Of a stretch of 64,000 nt of DNA, positions 42,025-51,023 are shown piece by piece. Every line of letters starts with the position of its first letter. The first letter of the stretch is position 1. Both the position numbers and the translations under genes were made by a program. The stretch is from Haematospirillum jordaniae (GTDB lineage: Bacteria > Pseudomonadota > Alphaproteobacteria > Rhodospirillales > Rhodospirillaceae). The notes beneath the pieces are model-generated. The model had not been told where the DNA came from, made no database searches, and saw only the letters and a list, made by a program, of their open reading frames with translations. The DNA lies in contig NZ_CP014525.1 in the NCBI RefSeq assembly GCF_001611975.1, positions 1,604,001 to 1,668,000 of the forward strand, in the 5' to 3' direction.

Positions 42025-42721
42025 GAATCTGGACAAGCAGAAGCCAGCACTTGCGCTGTCTGGGGTGTCGCGCTGTTTTGTGCAGGGCGGGGAGCGTCTG
42101 GACGTGCTGTCCGATATCAATCTTGAGGTTGAGGCGGGTGAGATCGTTGCCTTGGTCGGACCATCAGGTGCAGGAAAGTCGACGCTGTTGCAGATCGCCG
42201 GTCTTCTGGAGCGCCCCGATCAAGGCATCGTTTCTATTGGTGGCCAGAATACTGATGGGCTTGATGATGACAGGCGAACGGCGTTAAGGCGTCGACACTT
42301 GGGGTTTGTGTATCAGTATCATCACCTTCTTCCGGAATTTTCAGCTGTCGAGAATATTATTATTCCCCAGATGATAGCAGGCGTGTCGCGTCAACAAGCT
42401 CGTGTTCGGGCCATGGATCTGTTGACGTCCATGGGGCTGCAAGCCCGTGCCCAGCATCGACCAGGGCAGCTATCAGGTGGTGAGCAGCAGCGTGTTGCGA
42501 TTTGCAGGGCGTTGGCTAACGCTCCGGCATTGCTTCTGGCTGATGAGCCAACGGGGAACCTTGATCCGGAAACCGCAGAGAAGGTTTTTTCCCAGCTATT
42601 GACGTTGGTACGTGAAGAGAGGCTTTCAGCCTTGATTGCCACACATAACATTGATCTGGCCGCGCGTATGGACCGGACTATCACAGTGCGCAGCCGGATG
42701 CTTGCCTGCTCCCCGACATGA
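42017..42721 (+). CDS. lolD: Lipoprotein-releasing system ATPase LolD
   Basis: ABC ATPase energising LolC. The 234-residue protein has Walker A GPSGAGKST, the LolD-typical HLGFVYQYHHLLPEF, signature QLSGGEQQR, and Walker B LLADEPTGNLD. The start overlaps lolC by eight bases, so translation is coupled. In many alphaproteobacteria dnaE follows directly; here two other genes lie between. Confidence 0.95.
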   Translation: MSENLDKQKPALALSGVSRCFVQGGERLDVLSDINLEVEAGEIVALVGPSGAGKSTLLQIAGLLERPDQGIVSIGGQNTDGLDDDRRTALRRRHLGFVYQYHHLLPEFSAVENIIIPQMIAGVSRQQARVRAMDLLTSMGLQARAQHRPGQLSGGEQQRVAICRALANAPALLLADEPTGNLDPETAEKVFSQLLTLVREERLSALIATHNIDLAARMDRTITVRSRMLACSPT

Positions 42722-42800
42722 TCTTGAATTGCTAGATTTCCATTAATCTTCTATTTGAGATGGATCTTTGTGTCAGATTGTATTTCTGTGAGGATCCATA

Positions 42801-43817
42801 ATGCGTTGTGTATCGTCAGTGTCATTCTTGGTTTTTTGTTTGTGGTGTGTCTTTTCCTGTCAGTCTGTGGCTGCTTCTTCAGGTGTTTTGATAGCATCCG
42901 GTCCATGTGAGGCCTATTCCAGCAAGAAGACCCTGTCCAATCCTGATAATGTGCGCTTGGTTCCTTCCCGTGAGTATCCTGCCCGTTCTTATGAGCGTGG
43001 TGAGGATGCATGGGTCCGGGTCCGGGTTGATGGGGCATCGCCCAAAGACCGTTGGGTTCGTGCTGATTGCGGCCAAGTGCGCATAGCGGCTTTTGGGCGG
43101 TCTGAGTTTCAGCCATTCTTTGATGAGCAGACTGCTTCTATTGATGATCCTGTTCCCTTGGCACCAGAGCTTGATGCCTTTGACCGTGGGGTTCTGGCTT
43201 TGTGTGGCAACTGGGGTTCCCAACCAAGAGCGGAGGACTTTGCGGTTACCCTTCTTTCGGTTTTTCCTGAGGAAGCCAATGCCTTGTATACCGCGCTGGA
43301 TGGTACAATTCTGACCCGCCATGCTGACGTAGCTGGATTTGTCAATGAACTGACAGACGTATGGTTCCGTCAGAATGGTTTCACTCATGTTTTTTGTGGT
43401 GAACCGCGTTCCCGTACGTTGGGTGGTATGCATTTTGAAGGGCGTTATCTTCAGGCTCAAAGAGCGGGCTGGGCTGGTCTTGCTGACGGAGTAACCCAGT
43501 GTTCCAAGCAAGAGATAGAGCCGCCTGTTTATACGGTTGGTGTCTCTTATGCTCGCCCTGATGGCACTGTGGGGCGTGCGTGCCCCAAAGGCTATGGGCT
43601 TGGGCAGCGGGCGCGGGATATTCTGAGGGAAGGAACCGTGGCGTTGAAGCAGATTCTCCCCCGTACGCAGAACAGAAAAGACAACATTGCCTGCTTGACA
43701 GATAACGGGGGGAAAGCATTCCGTCAGGTGTTTGTTGCACGCGGTCAGTCTGTTGTCACTTTGTATCCTGATGCTTCTCCAGATCCCGGCATGGTATCCT
43801 GTTCCCAAGATCCGTGA
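42801..43817 (+). CDS. Exported protein with EndoU-like nuclease motif
   Basis: A 338-residue protein with an N-terminal signal peptide (hydrophobic core about residues 7-24, cleavage near VAA at 23-25), so periplasmic or secreted. Residues about 26-95 look like an SH3-like beta domain with RWVRADCG. The C-terminal half contains FTHVFCGEP and GGMHFEGRY, with two histidines (196 and 211) spaced 15 apart, close to the spacing of the catalytic His pair in EndoU ribonucleases; a lysine downstream would complete the site. Several cysteines suggest disulfides. It lies between lolD and a Dcu-type transporter. The EndoU call is by motif only; no immunity gene is visible. Confidence 0.55.
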   Translation: MRCVSSVSFLVFCLWCVFSCQSVAASSGVLIASGPCEAYSSKKTLSNPDNVRLVPSREYPARSYERGEDAWVRVRVDGASPKDRWVRADCGQVRIAAFGRSEFQPFFDEQTASIDDPVPLAPELDAFDRGVLALCGNWGSQPRAEDFAVTLLSVFPEEANALYTALDGTILTRHADVAGFVNELTDVWFRQNGFTHVFCGEPRSRTLGGMHFEGRYLQAQRAGWAGLADGVTQCSKQEIEPPVYTVGVSYARPDGTVGRACPKGYGLGQRARDILREGTVALKQILPRTQNRKDNIACLTDNGGKAFRQVFVARGQSVVTLYPDASPDPGMVSCSQDP

Positions 43818-43829
43818 GGTGGTGAGACT

Positions 43830-45155
43830 TTAGAGTGTAAGAGAAGCCACGATCCACCCCGCAACGGTTGCCCCCCATACACCGATCAGTCCCGGCATCA
43901 TGAAACTGTGATTGAGAAGATACTTTCCAATACGAGTGGTGCCGGTTCGATCCATGTTGATGGCTGCCAAGTCACTGGGATAGAACGCAAAAAAGAAATA
44001 AGCGTAACATGCGGGTATGACACCAACAAGGACAGGCATGGGCACGCCCAAGGTCAGACCAAAGGGAATCATGATCGCCAGTGTTGCGGCTTGGCTTTTT
44101 ACAAATATCGAAACGGCAAACAAGGCAAAGGCAAAGGTCAAGGGGGCATACTCTACCATTTGGCGGACTGTGTTGATGAGTAGCTCTTCGTTGTCACTTA
44201 CAAAAGTGTCGCTCATCCACGCAATGCCAAATATGGACACGACGGCAATCATTCCTGCATTAAAGACCCCGCTTCGGGCGATATCGGTAGCCTTGACGTT
44301 ACTGTAAAGCATGATCAAGGCACCGTAAGCCAGCATGACAATCTGTACGATGGTTGTCATGGGTACCGCTTTGCCGTTGGTCATGGGAAGCCATTGCGGA
44401 TTTAAGGCCAGCATGACGATGGTCAAGATCCCGCTAAAGAAGAGGGTAACAGAGATTTTAGCGGAAGCTGGCAGCGTTTTGTCGAGGGTTGTTATGCTGG
44501 TTCCAAGGCGTTCCCTGAATTCAGGGTCGTCCAGCCGTGCTTGATAATCCGGATCCTTATCTAGGTCCAAGCCACGATTGAGGCTCCACAGGCAGGCCAA
44601 TCCAAGGCCGAACAGTCCTGCGGGGACGGTCACGATCAGCAGATCAACAAGTCCTATGGCCCCGGGTGTGTCATGGGTAATCGCAAGAAAAGTGGTTACA
44701 GCTGCGGCAACCGGACTGGCGGTAATGCCCATTTGCGATGCAACGCTGGAGATCGCCATGGGCCGTTCCGGCCTTACCCCGGTTCTCAGAGATACGTCAG
44801 CAATAACGGGCAGCAGTGAATAGATGGCATGTCCACTGCCAACACAGACCGTCAGGGTAAACGAGCAAAAAGGGGCAATAAGCGTGACATGCTTCGGGTG
44901 AGCCCTGAGAAGTCGTTCTGCCTGTTGGACCAGCCAGTCCAGTCCACCAGCAGCTTGTAGGGTTGCGGATGCTGTAACAACGGCAAGAATGATCAGCATG
45001 ACGGTCACAGGTGGTTTGGCTGGAACAGCACCAAATCCGAAGCATAGAACGGCAACACCCAAGCCGCCGATCAAACCTAGGGAGACTCCCCCCCGCCGGA
45101 TACCGATCAGGATTGCCCCCAGAACCAGAGCAAATTCCATCCAGAAAACAAGCAT
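43830..45155 (-). CDS. Anaerobic C4-dicarboxylate transporter, DcuA/DcuB family
   Basis: A 441-residue membrane transporter with 10 or more helices that matches E. coli DcuB along its length: RRGGVSLGLIGGLG, KPPVTVMLIILAVV, SATLQAAGGLD, the SGHAIYSLLPVI region, RPERPMAISS, QMGITASPV and the C-terminal YPSDLAAINMDRTGTT. Family members exchange fumarate, aspartate and succinate during anaerobic growth. DcuA and DcuB cannot be separated here. ATG 45155 has GAGG five bases before it. A 9-bp inverted repeat 45-78 bases upstream is a candidate operator. Divergent from dnaE. Confidence 0.9.
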   Translation of the reverse strand: MLVFWMEFALVLGAILIGIRRGGVSLGLIGGLGVAVLCFGFGAVPAKPPVTVMLIILAVVTASATLQAAGGLDWLVQQAERLLRAHPKHVTLIAPFCSFTLTVCVGSGHAIYSLLPVIADVSLRTGVRPERPMAISSVASQMGITASPVAAAVTTFLAITHDTPGAIGLVDLLIVTVPAGLFGLGLACLWSLNRGLDLDKDPDYQARLDDPEFRERLGTSITTLDKTLPASAKISVTLFFSGILTIVMLALNPQWLPMTNGKAVPMTTIVQIVMLAYGALIMLYSNVKATDIARSGVFNAGMIAVVSIFGIAWMSDTFVSDNEELLINTVRQMVEYAPLTFAFALFAVSIFVKSQAATLAIMIPFGLTLGVPMPVLVGVIPACYAYFFFAFYPSDLAAINMDRTGTTRIGKYLLNHSFMMPGLIGVWGATVAGWIVASLTL

Positions 45156-45199
45156 ATATGCCTCGCAAGCCCTATCAGGCATTTTATCATCATGTCGAG

Positions 45200-45233
45200 A
45201 AAGAATGAATGTACGCTAATACCATCATTCTTT
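45200..45233. promoter_or_regulatory. Inverted repeat between the dcu-type gene and dnaE
   Basis: Perfect 9-base arms AAAGAATGA (45200-45208) and TCATTCTTT (45225-45233) with a 16-base spacer, 45-78 bases upstream of the transporter start. Could be an operator; no match to the FNR consensus was seen. Confidence 0.45.
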
Positions 45234-45336
45234 TTCCGCAATTTATTTATGGGAAATTGTGTATGTGGCCTCGTCTCTGCCTATCCTTTCGTCAGGTCTG
45301 GCGATTCCTGCCGTGTTCTGGCATCTTGGGCGGACT

Positions 45337-48300
45337 ATGCAGAATGCCTTTGTTCATCTCCGCCTTCACACGCCCTATTCCATGTCCGAAGGGGCGATAC
45401 CGATCAAAACGCTTGGCAAAACATGTCGCGAACGCGGCATGCCGGCCGTTGCCATTACTGATACCCGCAACCTGTTCGGTGGGCTGGAGTTTTCGGTAAC
45501 CTTGGCTGCCGATGGCGTGCAACCGATTGTCGGATGCCAGGTTGCCGTGGAACGTGCTGGGGATGCTGAATCCCAGCGGGGCCGGCGGGATATGGTGCCC
45601 GACCAATTTGATGATCTTGTTCTGTTATGTCAGGATGCTCTTGGTTACAGCAATCTTATCGCGCTGATTTCTCATGCATTCATGGCCGCAGAGAGTGGTG
45701 AGGTGCCAAAGATACGTCGCGCGGATCTGGAAGCCCGAAGCAAAGGATTGTTGTGTCTGACAGGAGGGGTTGCCGGGCCGGTTGGCTATCGGGTCCTTAA
45801 TGGTGGGCCACAAGCTGCTGAGACTGAGTTGCAGTGGCTTGCGTCGGTTTTCCCCGGGCGGCTCTATATGGAAATACAGCGCCATGATACCCCTGAAGAA
45901 AACAGAACCGAGCCTGTCTTTATTGATCTTGCCTATAAGCACGGGATTCCTCTTGTCGCCACGAACGATTGTTATTTCCCGGATCGTGAGTTATTCGAGG
46001 CTCATGATGTCTTGATTTGTATGTCGCAGAAGCTGACGGTTTCTGCGACCGAGCGGCGGCGGTTGACACCAGAGCATTACCTGAAATCGGCTGCCGAAAT
46101 GCGGGAACTTTTTCAGGATCTGCCAGAGGCCATTGACAATACCCTGACGATTGCCCGCCGCTGTGCGGTGATGGTGGAGAAGCGCAAGCCAATCCTGCCG
46201 CGTTCGACGCGTGCTGTGGATAGTTCAGAAGAAGATGTGTTGCGCCAGATGGCCCGTGAAGGGTTGGAAAAGCGCCTGCCTGTTCATGTTTACACGCCGG
46301 GCATGACAGAGGACGAAAAAGCGAAGGTTGCTGCGCCCTACTATCAGAGGCTTGCGTTCGAGCTGGATGTGATTATCCAGATGGGATTCCCCGGCTATTT
46401 TATCATTGTTGCTGATTTCATCCAGTGGGCGAAAGATAACGATGTACCCGTTGGTCCGGGGCGTGGTTCCGGTGCTGGTTCCTTGGTCGCATGGGCGCTT
46501 ACCATCACGGACCTTGACCCCCTCCGCTTCCAGCTTCTCTTTGAACGCTTCCTGAATCCGGAACGCATTTCAATGCCGGACTTCGATATCGATTTTTGTC
46601 AGGAGCGGCGTGGGGAGGTCATTGAATATGTTCAGAAAGCATACGGACGTGACCGCGTTGCACAAATTATAACTTTTGGAAAGCTGCAGGCTAGGGCTGT
46701 GTTGCGGTCTGTTGGTCGTGTTCTGGAAATGCCCTTGGGTTACGTTGACCGTATCTGCAAGCTGGTGCCCAACAACCCGGCTAATCCTGTTAGCTTGCAG
46801 GAAGCCATTGTTCAGGAACCGCAGCTGCAGGCCCTGCGTGACAGTGACCCCCAAGTTGCCCAGTTGCTGTCTATTGGTCAGCGTCTGGAGGGACTTTATT
46901 CACACGCATCAACCCATGCGGCCGGTGTGGTGATTGGTGATCGTCCTCTCGACCAGTTAGTGCCGATGTACCGAGACCCCGGGTCGGACATGCCGGTAAC
47001 CCAGTTCAATATGAAGTGGGTTGAATCGGCAGGGCTTGTAAAGTTTGACTTTCTTGGCCTGAAAACGCTGACCGTACTGCAGAAGGCAGTCAACCTGTTG
47101 CGTGAGAGGGGGATACAGATCGATCTATCCTCACTGCCTCTGGATGATCAGAAAACCTATGACATGCTTGGCCGTGGAGAAGCCGCAGGTGTGTTTCAGC
47201 TGGAATCCCAAGGAATGCGAGACGTCCTGACACGGATGAAACCCGACTGCCTAGAAGATATTATCGCGGTTGTTGCCCTGTATCGGCCGGGTCCGATGGA
47301 TAATATTCCTTCCTACATTGCCCGCAAGCAGGGTACCGAGCCGATTGACTATATGCACCCAAGCTTGGAGTCGATCCTGAAGGAAACATACGGGATCATG
47401 ATCTACCAAGAGCAGGTCATGCAGGCAGCCCAGGTTCTGGCCGGCTATTCTCTTGGCAGTGCTGACCTTCTGCGTCGGGCCATGGGGAAAAAGATCAAGG
47501 AGGAAATGGACCAGCAGCGCGCCATGTTTGTGCAGGGGTGTGCGGAGAATGGCATTGCCTCCGGTCAGGCTTCCGGGATTTTTGATACTATCGCCAAATT
47601 TGCCGGTTATGGGTTCAATAAGTCCCACGCCGCAGCCTATGCGTATGTAGCCTATCAGACAGCGTACATGAAAGCCAACTACCCGGTTGAATTCATGGCC
47701 GCAATCATGACGTATGATATGCATAATACAGATAAGCTGGCCTCTTTCAGGGGGGAGCTCCAACGTTTGGGTATTCCGCTTCTACCGCCTGATATCAATG
47801 CCTCTGATGTTCAGTTCAGTGTCGAATTTGGCGATCCCAACCCACAGGGGGCGGTACGTTATGCGCTGGCTGCGGTCCGCAATGTGGGCGAGGCTGCCAT
47901 GCAGGGGTTGGTGACGGAACGCAGAAGTCGCGGTGCTTTTCGTTCCGTACAGGATTTTGCCGGGCGTATGGACAGCCGCGCTATCAACAAGAGGTTGCTT
48001 GAGAGTTTGGTCAGGGCAGGGGCTTTTGATTGCCTAGAGCCGTCCCGTGCACGTCTTTTTGCCGGTATAGAGCTTCTTTTGCGTCATGCTCAAGTCGCTG
48101 CAGAGGCTCGTGCCTCATCCCAAGTCAGCCTGTTTGGTCCTGCGGATACAGTTCCGCGCTTTGATTTGCCTGCAGGGCAAGAGTGGTCCAGGACAGATAT
48201 TCTGAATGAAGAACGAGCTGCCATTGGCTTTTTCCTATCGGCGCATCCTCTAGATGCCTACAAGACAACCTTAGAGCGGCTTGATGCTGTTCCTTCTTCT

Positions 48301-48813
48301 GACCTTGTGATGTATTTGCGGAATGGAGGGCAAACGCCGGTACGTATGGCCGCCATTGTCGGAGGGCGTAAGGAAAAAACCGGGCGTAATGGTTCCCGCT
48401 ATGCCTTTGTCAGCCTGTCGGATGCGGGTGGCGGGTACGAAGCCATGTTTTTTTCTGAGATTCTGTCATCCAGTAGAGATCTTCTGGACTCCGGCAAGCC
48501 GCTTCTCCTGAGTGTGGATGCCCGGCTGGATGGCGATCAGGTCAGGTTGTCCGTCCAGCACGTTGAAAGCTTAGATAATGCCGTTTCTAGGGCAACCAAG
48601 AAAATCATGGTTGTTTTTGATGTTCCATCCTGCCTTGGCAAGGTGCGCCAGATTGTTGATGCTGACGCCAAGGGGCATGGCCGGGTTGTTTTGGTGGCCA
48701 GAACGCGATCTCAGGAGGTTGAGATGCCCCTCCGCCAAGGATTTGCTTTGTCTGGCCATACCATTGGTGCCCTGAAGGATATTCCTGGGGTCCTAGAGGT
48801 GCGGGAAATCTAG
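45337..48813 (+). CDS. dnaE: DNA polymerase III subunit alpha
   Basis: Catalytic subunit of the replicative polymerase. The 1158-residue protein is the same length as E. coli DnaE (1160). Domains in order: N-terminal PHP (FVHLRLHTPYSMSEGAI), palm with catalytic aspartates at about 415 and 417 (MPDFDIDF) and 571 (KFDFLGLKT), fingers (GYGFNKSHAAAYAYVAYQTAY), tandem HhH, the clamp-binding motif QVSLFG, and the OB fold. The frame is open to 45259 but homology begins at MQNAFVHL, so ATG 45337 is chosen, with only a weak ribosome site. A hairpin follows the stop. Confidence 0.97.
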   Translation: MQNAFVHLRLHTPYSMSEGAIPIKTLGKTCRERGMPAVAITDTRNLFGGLEFSVTLAADGVQPIVGCQVAVERAGDAESQRGRRDMVPDQFDDLVLLCQDALGYSNLIALISHAFMAAESGEVPKIRRADLEARSKGLLCLTGGVAGPVGYRVLNGGPQAAETELQWLASVFPGRLYMEIQRHDTPEENRTEPVFIDLAYKHGIPLVATNDCYFPDRELFEAHDVLICMSQKLTVSATERRRLTPEHYLKSAAEMRELFQDLPEAIDNTLTIARRCAVMVEKRKPILPRSTRAVDSSEEDVLRQMAREGLEKRLPVHVYTPGMTEDEKAKVAAPYYQRLAFELDVIIQMGFPGYFIIVADFIQWAKDNDVPVGPGRGSGAGSLVAWALTITDLDPLRFQLLFERFLNPERISMPDFDIDFCQERRGEVIEYVQKAYGRDRVAQIITFGKLQARAVLRSVGRVLEMPLGYVDRICKLVPNNPANPVSLQEAIVQEPQLQALRDSDPQVAQLLSIGQRLEGLYSHASTHAAGVVIGDRPLDQLVPMYRDPGSDMPVTQFNMKWVESAGLVKFDFLGLKTLTVLQKAVNLLRERGIQIDLSSLPLDDQKTYDMLGRGEAAGVFQLESQGMRDVLTRMKPDCLEDIIAVVALYRPGPMDNIPSYIARKQGTEPIDYMHPSLESILKETYGIMIYQEQVMQAAQVLAGYSLGSADLLRRAMGKKIKEEMDQQRAMFVQGCAENGIASGQASGIFDTIAKFAGYGFNKSHAAAYAYVAYQTAYMKANYPVEFMAAIMTYDMHNTDKLASFRGELQRLGIPLLPPDINASDVQFSVEFGDPNPQGAVRYALAAVRNVGEAAMQGLVTERRSRGAFRSVQDFAGRMDSRAINKRLLESLVRAGAFDCLEPSRARLFAGIELLLRHAQVAAEARASSQVSLFGPADTVPRFDLPAGQEWSRTDILNEERAAIGFFLSAHPLDAYKTTLERLDAVPSSDLVMYLRNGGQTPVRMAAIVGGRKEKTGRNGSRYAFVSLSDAGGGYEAMFFSEILSSSRDLLDSGKPLLLSVDARLDGDQVRLSVQHVESLDNAVSRATKKIMVVFDVPSCLGKVRQIVDADAKGHGRVVLVARTRSQEVEMPLRQGFALSGHTIGALKDIPGVLEVREI

Positions 48814-48830
48814 GCTTGGACCGCCAAGCC
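48813..48830 (+). terminator. Hairpin at the end of dnaE
   Basis: Perfect 7-bp stem GGCTTGG/CCAAGCC with loop ACCG starting at the last base of the stop codon. No T-run follows, so termination may be partial or Rho-assisted. Confidence 0.45.
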
Positions 48831-48903
48831 ATGATATCCAAGCTTGCAATTCATGGCCCGGCACGATAAACAACCAGCCTTGTGAAAAACTACACACACG
48901 GGT

Positions 48904-48952
48904 GCACGGGCCCAAGGTCCCCCTGCTGAGGGGCTTCTGGTCCATCCGGTGC
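48904..48952 (+). promoter_or_regulatory. Structured leader before rpsB
   Basis: GCACGGG (48904-48910) pairs with CCGGTGC (48946-48952) with one mismatch, enclosing a CCCC/GGGG hairpin. It ends about 50 bases before the rpsB start. rpsB mRNA leaders are autoregulated by S2 in E. coli; whether this one is related is unknown. Confidence 0.35.
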
Positions 48953-49003
48953 CGTTTATCGGCCACTTGCCCTGTGGAGGTATCAACCGGAAAAGAGGAA
49001 AAA

Positions 49004-49789
49004 ATGGCTCTTCCGACATTTACACTGCGTCAGCTGGTCGAAGCTGGCTGCCACTTTGGTCACAACACCCGTCGCTGGAACCCCCGCATGAAGCCCTACC
49101 TGTACGGGGTTCGTGATGGAGTTCACATCATTGATCTCCAGCAGACCGTTCCGCTGTTGCAGCGCGCTATGGAAAAAGTGCGTGAAGTCACGTCTTCAGG
49201 TGGTCGCGTGCTGTTCGTTGGCACCAAACGTCAGGCTCAGGATATCGTTGCTGAAACAGCGCGTCGCTGCGGACAGTACTACGTCAATCACCGCTGGCTT
49301 GGCGGGATGCTGACCAACTGGAAGACAATATCAAACTCCATCAATCGTCTGCGTGAGCTGGAAGGGATGTTCGAGAGCGGTGCTGTCAACAGCTTTACCA
49401 AGCGTGAGCAGCTCAGCCTGACCCGCGAGATGGAGAAGCTTGATCGTGCCTTGGGTGGGATCAAGGATATGGGCGGCCTGCCCAGCATTCTCTTTATTGT
49501 CGACGTGACAAAGGAAGATCTGGCTGTTGCTGAGGCCCGCAAGCTTGGTATTCCCGTGGTTGCCATCGTTGACTCCAACGCCAGCCCAGAAGGTGTTGAT
49601 TTCCCCGTTCCAGGTAATGATGATGCCATTCGTGCCATCACCACGTACTGTGATCTGATTGCGGGATCTGTTCTTTCGGGTATCCAGGCAGAGATGACGG
49701 CTGCTGGTGTTGATATTGGCGCATCGGAAGCGGCTCCTGTTGAGCCGGTCCTTGTCGCCGAGAATGACAGCGCCCAGGCAGAGGCCTGA
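49004..49789 (+). CDS. rpsB: 30S ribosomal protein S2
   Basis: Ribosomal protein S2, needed for S1 binding to the small subunit. The 261-residue protein has FTLRQLVEAGCHFGH, RRWNPRMKPYLYG, GTKRQAQ, NHRWLGGMLTN and DVTKEDLAVAEARKL, all S2 landmarks, with a Glu/Ala-rich C-terminal extension after the canonical end. ATG 49004 follows AAAGAGGAAAAA. It starts the translation and envelope cluster and is separated from tsf by a terminator-like hairpin, which may set the S2 to EF-Ts ratio. Confidence 0.97.
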   Translation: MALPTFTLRQLVEAGCHFGHNTRRWNPRMKPYLYGVRDGVHIIDLQQTVPLLQRAMEKVREVTSSGGRVLFVGTKRQAQDIVAETARRCGQYYVNHRWLGGMLTNWKTISNSINRLRELEGMFESGAVNSFTKREQLSLTREMEKLDRALGGIKDMGGLPSILFIVDVTKEDLAVAEARKLGIPVVAIVDSNASPEGVDFPVPGNDDAIRAITTYCDLIAGSVLSGIQAEMTAAGVDIGASEAAPVEPVLVAENDSAQAEA

Positions 49790-49811
49790 GGCGTTCGCGG
49801 TTGAGGCGGTG

Positions 49812-49839
49812 CGGCGGCGACAGCAGTTGCCGCCGTTTT
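49812..49839 (+). terminator. Terminator or attenuator between rpsB and tsf
   Basis: Ten-pair stem CGGCGGCGAC/GTTGCCGCCG (one G-T pair) with 4-base loop at 49812-49835, then TTTT. Because tsf normally follows rpsB on the same transcript, partial termination is likely. Confidence 0.8.
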
Positions 49840-49954
49840 CCTGAGTGGCCCACTGCGCGTGAGGCTCTTCGAGATAACTGGATCATCGAGCTTACCAGCT
49901 ATTTTGTGTGTTGTTGGTTGGTTTCGGTGCCCTGAAGAAGAAGGTGTTACCCTA

Positions 49955-50884
49955 ATGGCTGAAATTACTGCTGCACTCGTAAAAGAACTGCGTGAAACAT
50001 CTGGCGCCGGCATGATGGATTGCAAAAAAGCGCTGTCTGAGACTGGTGGGGATCTTGAAGCTGCGGTTGATTGGCTGAGAAAGAAGGGGCTTGCGGCTGC
50101 TGCCAAGAAAGCAGGGCGTGTTGCTGCCGAGGGGCTGGTCGCTGTTGCTGCCACCGGCACACGTGCTGCAGTCGTAGAGCTTAATGCTGAAACAGACTTT
50201 GTGGCCCGCAATGATCAGTTCCAGTCCCTTGCGCAGGGCATTGCCCAGGTGGCCCTTGGTGTGGATGGTGATGTTGATGCTTTGAAAGCTGCCGCTTTCC
50301 CGGGCTCTGGCCGCACTGTTGTTGATGAAGTGACTGCAGCGATTGCCTCCATTGGTGAAAATATGAACCTGCGACGTTACCAGGCGCTATCGGTGTCTTC
50401 TGGTATTGTTGCTTCTTATGTCCATACGGCAGTCAAGCCTGGCCTTGGTAAGATCGGTGTTCTTGTTGCGCTGGAATCCGAAGGTGATGTGGCTCGTCTT
50501 GAGGAAGTGGGCAAGCAGATCGCCATGCACGTTGCGGCTGCTAATCCGCAGTACCTTAATAAGGATCTGGTGGATACAGCTGCTTTGGACCGGGAGCGTG
50601 ATGTGTTGGCCGATCAGGCCCGTGCATCCGGAAAGTCCGAGGACATCATTTCCAAGATGGTTGATGGTAGGCTGCGGAAGTTTTACGAAGAAGTGTGCTT
50701 GGTCGAGCAGATTTTTGTCATCGATGGTGAAACAAGAATTTCTGCCGTCATTGCCAATCTAGCCAAAGAACTTGGGAAGCCTGTGGAGCTGAAAGGCTTT
50801 GTGCGGTTTGCCTTGGGTGAGGGAGTAGAGAAGCAAGAATCCGACTTTGCTGCCGAGGTTGCTGCAGCTGCGGGACATGCTTGA
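49955..50884 (+). CDS. tsf: Elongation factor Ts
   Basis: Nucleotide exchange factor for EF-Tu. The 309-residue protein begins with the UBA-like domain ALVKELRETSGAGMMDCKKAL, followed by WLRKKGLAAAAKKAGRVAAEG and the core with AVVELNAETDFVARN, VGVLVALE-type strands and MHVAAANPQYL. ATG 49955 sits 165 bases after rpsB with AAGAAGAAGG upstream. The gene order rpsB-tsf-pyrH-frr is nearly universal in proteobacteria. Confidence 0.97.
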   Translation: MAEITAALVKELRETSGAGMMDCKKALSETGGDLEAAVDWLRKKGLAAAAKKAGRVAAEGLVAVAATGTRAAVVELNAETDFVARNDQFQSLAQGIAQVALGVDGDVDALKAAAFPGSGRTVVDEVTAAIASIGENMNLRRYQALSVSSGIVASYVHTAVKPGLGKIGVLVALESEGDVARLEEVGKQIAMHVAAANPQYLNKDLVDTAALDRERDVLADQARASGKSEDIISKMVDGRLRKFYEEVCLVEQIFVIDGETRISAVIANLAKELGKPVELKGFVRFALGEGVEKQESDFAAEVAAAAGHA

Positions 50885-51023
50885 TCCTTTGTTGGATCTG
50901 CATTTCTTGTATTGATGTGGTAGGTGGCAACGCTGTGCAATTTAGCGAGTGTTGCCCCTTCCGCTTGCGTCTTGATGTCTTCGTGTCATTCTTTCATCCA
51001 CTGTGCCTTTTGGAGTTCTGATC

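Noticed and set aside
42879..43808. 309-codon minus-strand frame opposite the EndoU-like gene
   Set aside because: The plus-strand frame has a signal peptide and motif pairs; the minus frame has no recognisable domain and basic, low-complexity shadow composition.
49288..50211. 307-codon open frame on the minus strand across rpsB and tsf
   Set aside because: It is antisense to two certain core genes, with Ser/Ala/Arg-rich composition typical of a shadow frame.
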